From Purpureocillium takamizusanense (lineage: Eukaryota; Ascomycota; Sordariomycetes; Hypocreales; Ophiocordycipitaceae), in NCBI RefSeq assembly GCF_022605165.1, contig NC_063068.1, forward strand, positions 5,022,001-5,086,000: a stretch of 64,000 bases of DNA, read 5' to 3'. Under the pieces are notes generated by a model. The model did no database searches and was not told where the DNA came from. It saw nothing but the letters and a program-made list of their open reading frames with translations. This document shows positions 22,043 through 34,037 of the stretch, piece by piece (positions within the stretch are counted from its first letter, which is position 1; each line of letters starts with the position of its first letter). A program made the position numbers and the translations under genes.

Positions 22043-25000
22043 TGCCATCTTTCTAATGCCTTATCATAGATTGAGGCCAAGGTGTCCTGCCACCGACATG
22101 TGATGTCAGTGGTCGTGCGCGACTCTAAGCAGTGATCATGATGTAAATTCCGTAGCCGCAAGGCTCCCAGTGGGCGAACATTGACGCCTAGCCTCGACTC
22201 ATCCCATCTGTAGTAATACTGAGGCGAGCCCATCCTTCGATACGGCCCCTCTCTTAGCCTCACTTCTGCATCACCCTGATGTTCGTGCATGCCCAGTCCA
22301 CGCTTCTCGATCCTGGCCTACCCGGGACTAGCAAATGTTGCCCACTCGAGTCCAAGTCACCGGGTTCACCATCCAAGTTGTCTCGTATAATGGCGCAGAT
22401 CATCAAGGGAACCGAAGCTTACGAATGGTAGGAGCCTGTTTCAGGGGTTCCGCGCATAGAGATAGCCTCTCCCGCAACTCCAAACAGAAAGAGTGGTACC
22501 TAGGATTTAAGATTCCATCTTGCATAGCGATAGGATGCCAGCGTCGTACCGACATTGTAACGCTAAAGTCCGGTTCAGCCGCTCCTTTTCAGCCCCTTCG
22601 TTCTGAAACGGGCGCCCCATCCCGCTTCTTCTTCTTCTTCTCCTCCTCCCTTGTTGGGAGCCAACTCCCCCCGCGAAGGAAAAACCCCATTCGCCGCCGA
22701 CAGGTCGCGAACGAAGAAAGGTGCGAAACGCGAGATACTCGGGCAAGTTTTGTTACTACGTACTATATATGTTACGGAGGTGAAAGTGTCTACGTACATG
22801 GTGCTTGGTGCTTTGCTGCGCGCGCAGATCCCCGAGACCTTGCAGCTTGCAGAATCCAATCGGAGGGCTCGCATGATACGACACGGGAAGAAGGAAGGAA
22901 GGAAGGAAGAAGAAGAAGAATGAGACCGAGAAAAGAAAAAAAAAAGAAAAAAAAAAGAAAAGAAAGTGAATGGGACGAATATTCTTACTCAGACTGACGG
23001 GGTACGAGGTACGAGGCGACTACCTACGTCCGTATGCACGTATGTACGTACGTACGTACGTATGCATTAATGGAATCTGCTCACACCCCCAGGGGCATCG
23101 TGTTTTTGTTTTTTTGGTCTCTCGCCTCACTTACTATTGGAAGGAGAAGGGGAGAGGGAAGTTGCCCGACGTATCGATCAAGCGAGATGGGCTGTCTTGG
23201 AGGGAGGGCGGATGGGGAGCAAAATAGCGAATGAGTTTGTCTGAGCGCACAAGTTCCCCAGCATCTACGAAGTACGAAGTACGAAGAAGAAGAAAAACAA
23301 CATTGCTTGTCACAAAACAGGGCGAGGCGATACGACACTGACAAATGTCTGGGAATACGGAGTCACCATATGCTGTGACATGCCCACCCCCCCCTCCCGT
23401 GCGATCAGGGCATAGTCGTTCGGGTGGTTCCTTCTCCCGAGCTTCTGGAAACACTTTCAACGCCACGAAAGATAGGTAACGCGCACCACAAAAGCCGACC
23501 AAGTCGGGAATCCTCTGCATCGTTACTACATCTAGGTACTCTCTGCCCGACGTCTGGATGTGCCTACACACAGTCGGGGGGGGGGCAAGAGAGCAGACAG
23601 AGGTGGTGGTAGCCGAACGCGCTCATCATCTCTGCCATGGCAGCATTGCATTGCATTCCCATTTGGTACCTCCGACCGATGCAGGAAGATTCAACCTGCC
23701 TGCCGACCGCTCCCCAGTAATAGGTAGCCTGCGACCTCATGCAGAGTGAGAAAAGCCTACTATGTACGCCACCTGTAGGCTGGCTGCTCGTGTTTGAGTT
23801 CTGTAGCCGGCATGTCCCATCAACTTTCTCCCAGCCGCTCCGGGACAGAGCATCAACACACACCCCTCGCGCACCAGCTCGGGGGAAAGAATCGAACCCT
23901 CAAATCGTAAAGTCGACCGCGCGGCCAGTGTCTCGCATCGGCGGAGGAGAGACGTGGTGGAGAAGAGAACAAGGTCAGAGTAGATGTCAGTTGGCGGATC
24001 AGCCCGACGCATGTCCACCGTCGCAACGAGTGTCGTATCACCCTGCCGGCGCCACGTGTGGTAACCGAAATGTTCCAGAGTCGGGGACAACGCACGAAGT
24101 AGTAATAATGTAGTCGGGCTCACAGCGTCAGCGTATTACTAGTAGTTACGCACGACAGTCCTCCCCGTCTTGTTGACGTGACAGACAGGGTCAACCCGGT
24201 TTGGCATTCTGCGGAGGCACATAACGGAGGAGTTCAGCCGTGGCTTTGGGCGGCACAGCCTTTTGCGCCGATCACCACAAAGTCGCGTAACGCGGCAATC
24301 GCTGAAGATGTGGATGACAGGCCGCAACCCCAGCTCGTCTGCGAACCGCCCGGCCAAGACGCAAGGGCGCCCGTGCTATGGCAGATGACGTGTTGATGCG
24401 CGAGCAACGTGTTCCGAATTGTCTTCCAAGGCTGACATCCTCCTCTCACCCGCACGGCAATCTGCAGGTCCGTAGCCTTCCTATTGGGGATAATGGCCCA
24501 TCTGCATCGGGCACGGCGATTTGGCAACATGACAAGGAGCTCTCGACAATCCATGTATGGCACTATGCAAGATGAGATGAGAAAGAACAGTTACCATGCG
24601 CGCGACCCTTGCAAATAGAAAGATGCGCTGGCCTGAGGTGCGCTGCCACATAAGCATCGCAGACTTACAATGTGATGCGTGGATGCCGGCATTGTGACAT
24701 GGCCATTACGAGCCCATATATTTGGACTCATAAGATTTTGACGCTTCGAATACTCAGAATGCCGATGTGGGAATCTCGCGCCTTCCACTTTGCACGGCCA
24801 GCTTTGTCGACAGCTTGACGTTGAGCCGACTATGTATATCGAAAACAGGGCGCCACCAGCATGAAATGTATCACTTGAGGCCATCATACCGGCCCCTTGA
24901 TAGCCCGTGTCCAGGACTCAGCTCTGCAGTATCGTGCCACGCGTAATTCGTTCGCGGGCAGCCGGATGATGCCACCGGTGGCAACAGCCTGGCTGACATG

Positions 25001-26932
25001 GCCACAGACCCTGGCTCTAGCATGCCTACCGTTGACAACGCATCCCCTGCGCGGCTAGCGGCAGATTTGTCGTCACTCGCCCGAACTGGGCGGCGCAGTG
25101 GAGCAAATTGGATGCAATCCCGGAGAGCTCCTCTGCTTCGCTGGAGCTGAGATGAGTCCAGATCGGCCGAGTGCGGTTCCCACATGTCGCTGAGACCGCG
25201 CAGAGCGTAGATAGATAGTGCGGCACGCAGTCGACGTTGTGAGATGCCGTGGGCAAGGTGAGAAGAAATGGCCCCAGCGCCAATGAATGGGCAGCGGTGT
25301 TCGGCGAGCTGGTCACGTCCAGGGGAAGCCTCCACAAGCAAAGGGGAGGACAGTAGCATCGCCCCCTGGCACAACCACTACCGTTGCCAGGGGCCTAGGC
25401 AAGGGTTCAAGCACGGGCTCCAGGGCTCTGCTGGACGCCCATCGACGGATTGGTGTTTTTGCCGCTGGGCGTCCAACGTAGGATGGTAGGCAGCGGCGAA
25501 TGGACCGGCCGCAATGTTGAAGAAGCTAGCGCCTCCAGAGCGATATTGATCGACGGCGCTACGAGCACCAAGGCCATCGTCAGGAGTGGCCTGCAGGAGA
25601 GGCGTTGGTCTCGCGTTTTGCTCGCGAAGAGGACGTACGTATCGTACGAAGTACCCGATTGCGCGAGTCCGCTTGCACCGTCGAATCAGTCACGTTCCAC
25701 AGGCCATCGCGCTGCATGCTGTTTTGTCGTCGTTGGTGACGGGGCTCGAGGGGCTGATGTGACGCCAGGCTCGACGGACATGGTGCAGGACGGATGCATG
25801 CGCGTTTCCGCTCGTGTGAGTGCCAGGACCTGCACGAATTTCCTCCTCGACACTCCCACTCGTGCCTCGTGGCGGCCACGACTCGCAGGCATCGAGGCAG
25901 GCAGGGGTCGACGAAAAGGAGATGGGAGCGGGCGGCTGGTGGCGTTGTCGTACGAGCAGGAATGACGAGCAAGCATGCAAGGTGATACGTAGCAGAAGAG
26001 CAACACAGGGAGAGGAGAGTCTTCTCCCCCCTGGTGGAGATGGAGAGGAGCGAAGCTATGCCTGTGAGTACGAAGTAAATTTAAGTTCGTACTTTGGTCT
26101 GAGCATTCGCACCTTTCGGGTTGCTGTGCCTGTCTCTCGCTGTCGCTCCTTCTTCACGTCCGTTGCCCGCTCCTGCCTGCTCGCTGCTCAGAGCTATTCC
26201 CGAATCCCGACCCCGGCGGGTCTTGGTGGCTCCTTCCCGCTCCGTCTTCTGAACTCGTAAACTTCATTCCCGGCATCCCGTCTCTTCTCCCCGTCCCGTC
26301 CCTTCTCCTCCCTTCCCTTGCCTTGTTCTTATCGTCGGTCGTCATCCGCGCCTGTTTTTCCCTCTTCTCTCCACCTTGGAGTCAGCGACTGGGTCGTGGG
26401 TGCCTCCGGCCTGCTCTGGCGTCTGCCAATCTGCCCAACCGCAACCGCATAACTCCACTGCACCGCTTGGATCATCACCGACGCGGCGACGGCCCCTCAA
26501 AAACCCACCCGCCGGAAGCCCACAATTGGGGGTGCTGCTCTTCCCCACCGCCACCGAAGACCGACTTCCCTGTCGGTCGAAAGAGTCCCTCCCCAGGCTC
26601 CCCCTTCCGCACGGCCAGCGCCAACCCCAGAATCGGCAAGCCGGCCAGTCCGTTGCCCCAAGCTCGTCTGGCCTGGTTGGCCCCTCGCTCCTCGCTGTCA
26701 ATTGCAGGCGCCACCACGGCGCTACGAGCAGCTTCCCCTGGTGCCTTGGTGGGGAGCACTGGCCAGTGCTTGCCACGGGCAGAGCCTGGACGCCAGGCAC
26801 GACCAGGTATCGGGTGGTATTGGCCCCATCAAGTTGACTTCTCACCAAAATAGTAGCAGACAGCTCGGCCCAGCTTGGAGAAGGAAGGCCTCAGTGGAGG
26901 AGACAGGGGACGGGCTCATCCACACCTCAAGC
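22043..26932. other. 4.9 kb without a recognisable gene
   Basis: The stretch between the end of the lactate dehydrogenase gene and the start of the Ser-rich gene. Frames on both strands are short and give no known motif. Notable are a purine-rich block (22885-22970), a (TACG)n run (23038-23064), three tandem TACGAAG units (23266-23287), and a pyrimidine-rich CTTCTC/CCCGTC stretch (26270-26370) that fits a promoter or 5' leader of the gene to the right. Confidence 0.5.
23038..23064 (+). repeat. (TACG)n microsatellite
   Basis: About five to six TACG units with flanking TATG variants in intergenic DNA. Confidence 0.8.
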
Positions 26933-29900
26933 ATGGCTCGGCGACAACAGGACCGGGGCCGTACCCGACCCAGCACCAGCGGTCGCTCTGAGCCAAGCCG
27001 CGGTCGACGTGCAGGATGGCGAGCAGTCCCGGCAGGGCCAGAGGAACCAGGACCGGCAGCCAGCGGAGGCCGCAGTCGTCATTCGGCCCGCCGCCAGCAT
27101 ATGAAAACCTTTCTGCATCTCGAGAGCGCGCCTTCGTCTCCAGCAAGCAGTCTGGCCTCTCTGACAGCCAACGACTGGACTTGCGTCGGGGACAACGATG
27201 TCAGCTTCTTGCTGTCGTCGCCCACATCGAGCACCTCAGCCACCGACAACAGCATCATGAGTGCCAGGACCACCACAACGGGAGCGGCCGCGGCGTCTGG
27301 CGCCACAGCCAACACTATCGCCACAGCCGACCTGGGCGCCCGCCAAATAGCTCCGTTGTCGACTTCGGTTACAGACTTCACAGAGAGCGCTCCTTCGGCG
27401 ATGGTCTGCAGCCCCGCCACGAGCACTGCGAGCAGTGGCGTCAGCAAGCCTGGAGTCCTGCGCCACCGTCACTCGATGCATCCAACACTCCAGTACAGCC
27501 GGCAGCTTCGCTTTCAGGAATCGGCAGCCCACGAAGACGGCGATGCTCATGGCCGCCAACGCATGGAGAGCCTTGGGCCCTACGACGGCGGCCGTGACAC
27601 TACCCAACACAACGCTTCGTGCAGCCCCAATCTCCGGCACCGATCCCAGCAGAGCGTCCGACGTGACGATTCCAGCACCAGGCCAGACCGACGTCCTTGG
27701 TCCCCCGCAAACGGGCAACGATCGCTGCAAACTAAGAATGGAGGCCAGAGGGTAGGGCAAGGTGCTTCCAATATCTTGCAAACCCCCTCGGAAGAGTCTT
27801 CGTACCTAGCGAGCGACTACACACCGCCCTCGACCGCCATGACCAGAGAACAATTCGAGGCATTGCCAGCCACGGTTCAACGGAAGGTAAGTTCAACGGC
27901 GGATGGTCGTCTTCTGTTGCCCTCTGTTGCCCAAACTGCGATGTGGATGGGGATGATACGACAATGGATAAAACGGCGTGAGCCAAACAAAAGTCAAGGA
28001 CACTCAACCTTGCCTGCCATGACAAGGTGTCTGTCGGGTCAGGAAAGCAGTGGAGACACAAACCACGGCATAAGTACCGCCCTCAAGACACACAGACACA
28101 CACCTGCAACCGCGCCAGTGAGGGGGACGTGGTTGGATCAGTCTCAGTGATGGCAGTTGGCTCCATGACCGAGGGAAAAAGCAAACCCGGCACGCGCACG
28201 CACAAGTACAAAAAGATTGCATGGGGTCGGCCTCTACATGCATGCCATGCAATGCCACACTGCAGCAGCACGTTTTTTTCCTTTGCCGGTGCTCGTGGCT
28301 TTTGGCCGATCGCTGCCGCACTTCGTTTTTCCAGTCCCCGCTCGCGTCTGGCTTTCGCATCTTGATCGGCGGACAGCGACTCGCGTACGGTGCGCATGTC
28401 TTTGGCTCGCCTACGGTTGCCCAGTGGCTCGGTGCTGACAGTGCCAGGTGGGTTTGATTGTTGTCCATCTCTCTTTCTCACGGACTCTCTCTTTCTCTCG
28501 TGCCAGGAAACACCTTGAGTTGAGGTTGTGGCGCGGATGGCTTGGGCAGAGTTGCTTGAGACCGTCGCGACAGTTATCTGGGCTTGTGCGTGTTACCACA
28601 CCTTCTCGCCCTCCCATCCCCTCACCGTCGCCGCCGGCACCTGTGTGAGCCTCGACTGGTCCTTGTTGCGGATGGCTATGGCATAAGTACAAAGCAGCTA
28701 GAAACAACGGCCGCTGCAGTGCCTGGGTAGATGAACCCTTGCTGGATGGCCAGTGCCCCCCCACGATGCCATGCCACCTTTGCTTTTGCAGATGTGGCAT
28801 CGACAGAACTTTGACGGTACAGCATGCAACGGGGCTCGTGCGAGCTGGGCTAGGGCCTTTCTGCATGCTGCTTGCCGCATGATACGCTCTGCTGTGCTCG
28901 TTCTGCCCTCGCACAGGGCGCCTTTCGTCACCCTCTGTTGCACGCACGTATGGTCGCAAATGGGGCTTCACAAATGGGGCCGACGCGGCAAATCAACTGA
29001 GAAATATACCCGCTGCATCCTGCTGCCCTCTGACCCGGCTCCAAGTGCCCCCTTAGCCATGCATGGGTGCACACCCCTCCTGTCCTCCGCCGTAGCCGCC
29101 AGCGCCAGTGGTAGGCTCTGGTGGCGGGTCATCGTCGTCGGGACAGTCGCGGCCACGATGGCTTGGATGGGGTGCTTGAGCAAACCCTCGACCGTGGCTG
29201 CCTGTCAGGATCGTCCACCGATTCATGGTCCACGGTTTTGCGCCCGCGTTCCTGCGTTGAGACATGCCATTCCCCCTTGGGTTGCTGCCTTGGCTTGCCA
29301 TGGCACTGTTCCTGGTGTGGCACCTCATCCCGCGCGAGTGCTCCCTTACATGCTACAATTTCAATCCGTATTTGTTATTGCTCCCTGCCCCTCCTTCCCC
29401 TCGTGCTTAAGATGTCAACTGCCGCACACGGCACCCCTGGATACGAACCCAAGCTAATCGGCCTGTGCGTTGCAGTACTTTTCCACACTTGAGCGTCTAC
29501 GTTTTGCTCAAGACCCTCATCCTCGTGACGGTCCCCTTCCTCACCCCGAGCTTCTCGCAGCGCACCATCGTGCCGTGTCCGCGCCTCGAGAAACAGGCAC
29601 TGGACGGCCTCCATTGCGATTCGGCTTTAGCTCCAACGAGCTCGACGACGCTCCCCATCGTCACTCACAGCTCAGTCACCTGCCCGCCCGCGTCTACGAC
29701 GACCTGACTGATTGGGCCCCTCCGCGACGACAGCAAAGCGCGGAGCCGTTGGCACCCCTTCGTCGCCGCAAAAGTGTAATCTTGGACGCCACCGACGAGG
29801 CGTACCTGCGCATCGGAAAGCGGAAGTCACAGAGCTTCAAACCCGAAGCCCCGTCAGACGAGCTGCAGCACTCCAACATGTTCTCAACAAGGTCCCAAGG

Positions 29901-30873
29901 GCGAGAGCCAGCGGAGTTCAAACAGACCAGAGATTCTATCTACGACAGCTTCCGCTGGCTCGAGGAGGATGACGACCTGGACCTTCGGCTTTACCTCGAT
30001 GACTACCACATGAATCTGAGGGAGGAGGTGCCTGTGCCCACCAAGAATTGGCGACCATCATTCCGTCGTCACCTTTCCATCTCCAAGCGTCCGTTCGGAA
30101 AAGGCTCGGTTTCTCTGAGCCGACCAGCAACCAAGGACAGCAACCTCGGACCTTTATCGACAGGCTCGCCGATTGGGTCTACTCCGGGATCTCCTGGGCA
30201 CGTACGCCGAAGATCCCGGACCTTGTCATTGATGTCGTCCAACAAGCAGAGCGCTCGGTCCGACTCACCACCCTCCATAGATCCTGCAGCTTCCCATTAC
30301 CAGGATCCCGATGCGCGGATGAAGCTTCGCGTCTATTTGGCGTCGCCTCACAAATTCGATGAGGCCATAGAATTCGGCTTCCCGTCTATTGACGAAGTGC
30401 AGGACAAGGAGAACAGCGTGCACGCGGGAGCACACAGACTGCGGACATTTTTGGAGGACGACGCGTCTTCGGTCTATAGTGAGGCATCGATTGCGGAGCC
30501 CGAGTCGCCCAAGACGCCGGAGACTCTGGACAAGCAGCTGCGTCTCCGACCGACTCGCATCAGCCAAGACCGTGGCGCCGAGCCCAAGCTGGATTATGCG
30601 CAGGCACCCGCCTCGTCGCGGGAAATGACGCTGCGAATGACGTTGACACGGCCCGACCTCCGAGTCGACGATGAGCAAATATATGGCTGGCAGAAGCGTC
30701 ATGCCACGCGACGGTCACAGACGCGAGACGAGCCTCACTCACCCCCACCCTTCTCGAGCGATGGACACTCCAAGGAGACCATCGAGAGGCAGTTTGCTGC
30801 CATGGACCAAGAGTACCTCTCCAGCGACAACGGAGTGGTGAAGCGTTTCTGGAACCGTATGCGCCGCACTTGA
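26933..30873 (+). CDS. Ser/Pro-rich protein of unknown function with a 1.59 kb intron
   Basis: Two exons, 26933-27886 and 29476-30873, are joined by GTAAGT and TTGCAG splice sites in phase 0. The result is an uninterrupted frame reading ALPATVQRK then YFSTLERLRFAQ, 783 residues in all. I chose the ATG at 26933, which starts MARRQQDRGRTRPSTSGR. The frame stays open to an earlier ATG at 26702, but those 77 residues look like translated leader. The N-terminal half is Ser/Thr/Ala-rich and disordered. The C-terminal half has an acidic, structured-looking block (SIYDSFRWLEEDDDLDLRLYL), Ser-Pro sites, a repeated RMT/LRMTL element and a basic end (FWNRMRRT). I do not recognise a domain. It could be two genes, because the intron is far longer than the others here. 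No function can be assigned. Confidence 0.6.
27887..29475 (+). other. Long intron of the Ser/Pro-rich gene
   Basis: 1589 bp between a perfect GTAAGT donor and a TTGCAG acceptor. The other introns in this window are about 47-319 bp. The interior is not AT-rich and has ORFs on both strands, the longest on the minus strand at 28411-28971, but none resembles a known protein. Confidence 0.45.
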
Positions 30874-32779
30874 GGGGGCATCGCGTCCACCTACCATCGC
30901 CTTACAACCACATACTTGAACCGCCCTCGACTCGGACCAACTCACGCTTCGGTTTCCAAGGCCACTCATTTGAGCTACGCAACTATTACGGCATTCTTTG
31001 GCCTCTTTTCATTCCCTTCGCAGCCTCTGTCGATCTTTTATACCCTTGCTGCATGTACGGTTGGGCATCTTACACGACTATGTGCCCTCAATAAGGTCAC
31101 TCCTTTTTAGCGACGTTTTGGGAGATGCATTTCAGCATTGTGCCTGTTGGAGTTCACGGCAATAATGTAAAAACACATACTGATGTTAGATTTTTTTGCT
31201 CTCATTCTTGTATGCAACGGAGTCCAGGGCATTGCACTTGGCGTGTTTTGCTGACAAAGGTGGTTTGTCGAGTCATGGCAGGCGGGGGTGGAGTTGAGGA
31301 GAGCAACGTGTTCCATGTTTCCGTTGGAAGGCGAAAGCAGTTGAACATGGCCATGGTATCATGGCGGCGGAACACGAATGATTTGCCATGGACTCGCGTA
31401 GCGCTTGTGTGAAGACTGTGTGTTGTTTCGTGCCCTCGACGTTTGTGTCGGTGTGTAGTCTCATGCCGAACATGTTGCTTTTACCTGGTACATACGCCTA
31501 GTGGCATTACTAGTTGACTGTTGCTTCTGCGGATGATTACGACGCTGAATGGTGGGCAGGCAAGCAAGCAGGCAAAGCAAAAAGGAACGAGTCGACCAGC
31601 CTCACCGCCGGCCCGCCGCCACCATGCTGCGTGGCGCGACTCGGCAGCTCTGTCTACGATGCCGCACGAGGACCAAGACCTGCGTGCGCATGCTGCGGGC
31701 GCGCCGAGCAAAAGCAAACAAAGAAGCAGGCGGGCAGAGCGCGAGACTATCGAGCCCCAGACGGCGGGGCGAGATCAATGACGGGGAAGAAGCGGGCCGG
31801 AGCGGTGGTGGCACGACGACTCGTTACCGTCCGTCACACGAGGGAATCCCAAGCTTGGTGGGGGGGAGGGGAATGTTGTCCCCCCGGTGGCGGCGGCGGT
31901 TGTCCCTTGACGAGGAGGAGGAGGGGGAGGAGGAGAACAAGGACGATGATGACGGTGGTGGTGTGACTTTGCATTCATGACTGGTATTTGGGACCGCAGG
32001 CCGTGGCGGGGGCGAACAAACACTAACGGAGCAAGCTTAGTTAGTCTTTTATCACCTTGTTTATGATAGCACCTTGCACTTATATGTACAATGTGAGGTA
32101 GGCTCGGTAGGTATAATAGGTGTGAAGGTTACGTATGATTCGGTATCAACTTGGCATGCGTGTGCATGAGCCGCTCCGGTAAAATAAAACTTGATAAGGA
32201 ACAAGGCCTTGGGACTCCATCCGCCCGCCCCGGTGGATGCCAATACTAATAAATTTCTACTTCCGGTACGGACCTCCGATGGAGGTATGCACGTGCTCCT
32301 CCTGCATGCCTAGAAATCTGGGCATCTTTCATGTACGTATGGACTTGGGATGCCAAGGGAAAGGGAAGTGGCATTGGACCCTCTGGCCCGCCCGTCCAAC
32401 CTCTCTCTGTCTCTATGGACCTGCGATGGATGGGGCGGAGGATCGGGACCCCCCCCCCCCTTTCCGCATTCCCCATTCGACTCCACGGGCCACGAGGGCG
32501 CGCCGGCATGGCACGGCGGGCACATGGCGTTTGTTGGCGACGGTGGACCCGTCCGTCCCATTGGGAGCGGTCCACTACGCCAAGGGAGGGACGAGGGGAA
32601 AAGAATCCCACCGAGATGGATACGCAGGCAGTGAGTCTTATTGAGCTGTGGGTGGGGGAGGGGGGGGCTTTCCTATGACATGACTTTTTGCTGGGCAAGT
32701 ACGTAACGTTGGGGAAGTGATAACTTGTTAGCTGACTTGGAGATATAGGGAACGGGCCTCTTTTCTACGGAGTGCCTTC

Positions 32780-32878
<99 letters not shown>

Positions 32879-33532
32879 TATAGCAAGGATGGCCCGAAGA
32901 CGTGCCAAGTAGCTACCAGGTATATGCTCTCGGGACGCGGTTTTGGGGGTAAACGCCGATAAGCTATGTATCAACGTGACTGCACCATTTATTGGCATGT
33001 CGTCGTCATCTGTGGGGGGGGTCTTTATGCGCTTGAACGCGTGTCGCGTTTCCGCCGACTTGTGGCTCGGGGCGTGATGATGATGATGATGAAGATGATG
33101 ATGAATGGCTTTGGCTTGTGAAGCTGGCGGCGTGGACAGCCCAGTCTGTTTGCAATGGCACGCGTCGTCAACACACGTGAATCATGGCAAGAGAAATAAA
33201 AACAAGAATATATATGTGGACTGCATGCGTGTGTGGCTCAAGAAGTATCACTACCAACAAGAAGAGGCCGCGAAATTGGCAGTCGTTCTCTCTATTCATT
33301 CATTTATCCACTCCACTCCGCTCATCTGTCCAACTTGAAGGCTTCACAACGACGGCCAATGTCCCGTCTGTCCTACATGTATAAGTGAGAGAAAGAGGTA
33401 GTAGAATCGTGAACGTGATATGTGCGTCCTGATGATGTATGTAGTATTGAAGCACGTACATCCTACTGCAAAAGTCAAAAGCATCACCAAGAGCTCCTGA
33501 ATCCCTTCGTCACTCCAAACAAAACAAAAACG
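30874..33532. other. 2.7 kb intergenic region with a long TAG/GTA repeat
   Basis: Downstream of the Ser/Pro-rich gene and downstream of the minus-strand small gene, so this is a convergent region. It contains the (TAG)n array, ATG/TGATGA repeats near 33076-33105 and CT/TC tracts. A plus-strand ORF at 31549-31980 is listed under rejected items. No other gene is supported. Confidence 0.5.
32781..32878 (+). repeat. (TAG)n trinucleotide microsatellite, about 32 units
   Basis: A nearly perfect run of TAG/GTA/AGT units over about 98 nt in the convergent intergenic region. On the minus strand it reads as a meaningless poly-Tyr frame. Confidence 0.95.
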
Positions 33533-34037
33533 TCACTGCGACCCTCCTCCTCCTCCTCCTCCTCCTCCTCCGTGTCCCTTGCCCTTGCTGTAGTACGCGA
33601 AGTTGTATAGGGCACGGCCCTCATCCGGATGCAAGTCGTCGCAGTGCACCCTGAGGACGTGATCCCTAGGTACCATTTTTTTTTTGGTTAGTGGGGGGTT
33701 GATCCGGGCAACACCTTTTTTTTTCTTCTTCTTTTCTTTCGAGCAGCAAGGCAAGGCAAGGCATGGCATGGCATGGCATCGGGGGACAACTGAGAAAAGG
33801 GAAAGGGACCAATTATACAACTCACTTGAGAAGGTCCTCTCCGCTGGCGTAGTGCTCCAGACAGCCCGAGTCCCTGTACCGCTTCGGGTTGGCCGCGTAG
33901 ATCCAGCAGACGTACTTTCCTTCCAGCGGCCCCGGGTCTCCGGACCACTTCACCTCGCGCCCGAAGACGCGCAGGGGCGGCGTCGGGGAGGAGGAAGAGG
34001 CGGAGGCGGAGGCAGCGCCTCGGTGGACGGCGGGCAT
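33533..34037 (-). CDS. Small protein of unknown function with a Gly-rich tail
   Basis: Two exons, 34037-33826 and 33665-33533, joined across a 160-bp intron (GTGAGT donor, CCTAG acceptor, phase 2), give 114 residues. After a Ser/Ala-rich start the central part is rich in aromatic residues and Cys (WSGDPGPLEGKYVCWIYA, then SGCLEHYASGEDLL). It continues across the splice as DHVLRVHCDDLHPDEG and LYNFAYYSKGKG. The protein ends in a run of about ten glycines encoded by a CTC/CCT repeat. The splice joins two protein-like segments without a break, which supports a real gene. I do not recognise the family. The Cys and His residues could bind metal, but no standard pattern is present. Confidence 0.5.

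Noticed and set aside
23889..23899. Complement of a GGGTTCGATTC word, like a tRNA B box
   Set aside because: A T-arm with two G-U pairs can be drawn, but no matching acceptor stem, D-arm or anticodon arm folds around it.
26702..26932. In-frame upstream extension of the Ser/Pro-rich protein (77 residues)
   Set aside because: It has a mixed composition unlike the rest of the protein, and pyrimidine-rich leader-like DNA lies just upstream of it. The ATG at 26933 was preferred, though the upstream start cannot be excluded.
31549..31980. 143-codon plus-strand ORF whose internal Met starts MLRGATRQLCLRCR, resembling a mitochondrial presequence
   Set aside because: After about 50 residues it turns into Gly/Arg/Glu/Asp low complexity from GGA/GAC repeats. 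No splice partner was found, and overlapping frames are equally open.
32765..32998. ORF with a run of more than 30 tyrosines
   Set aside because: It is the translation of the TAG microsatellite on the minus strand.
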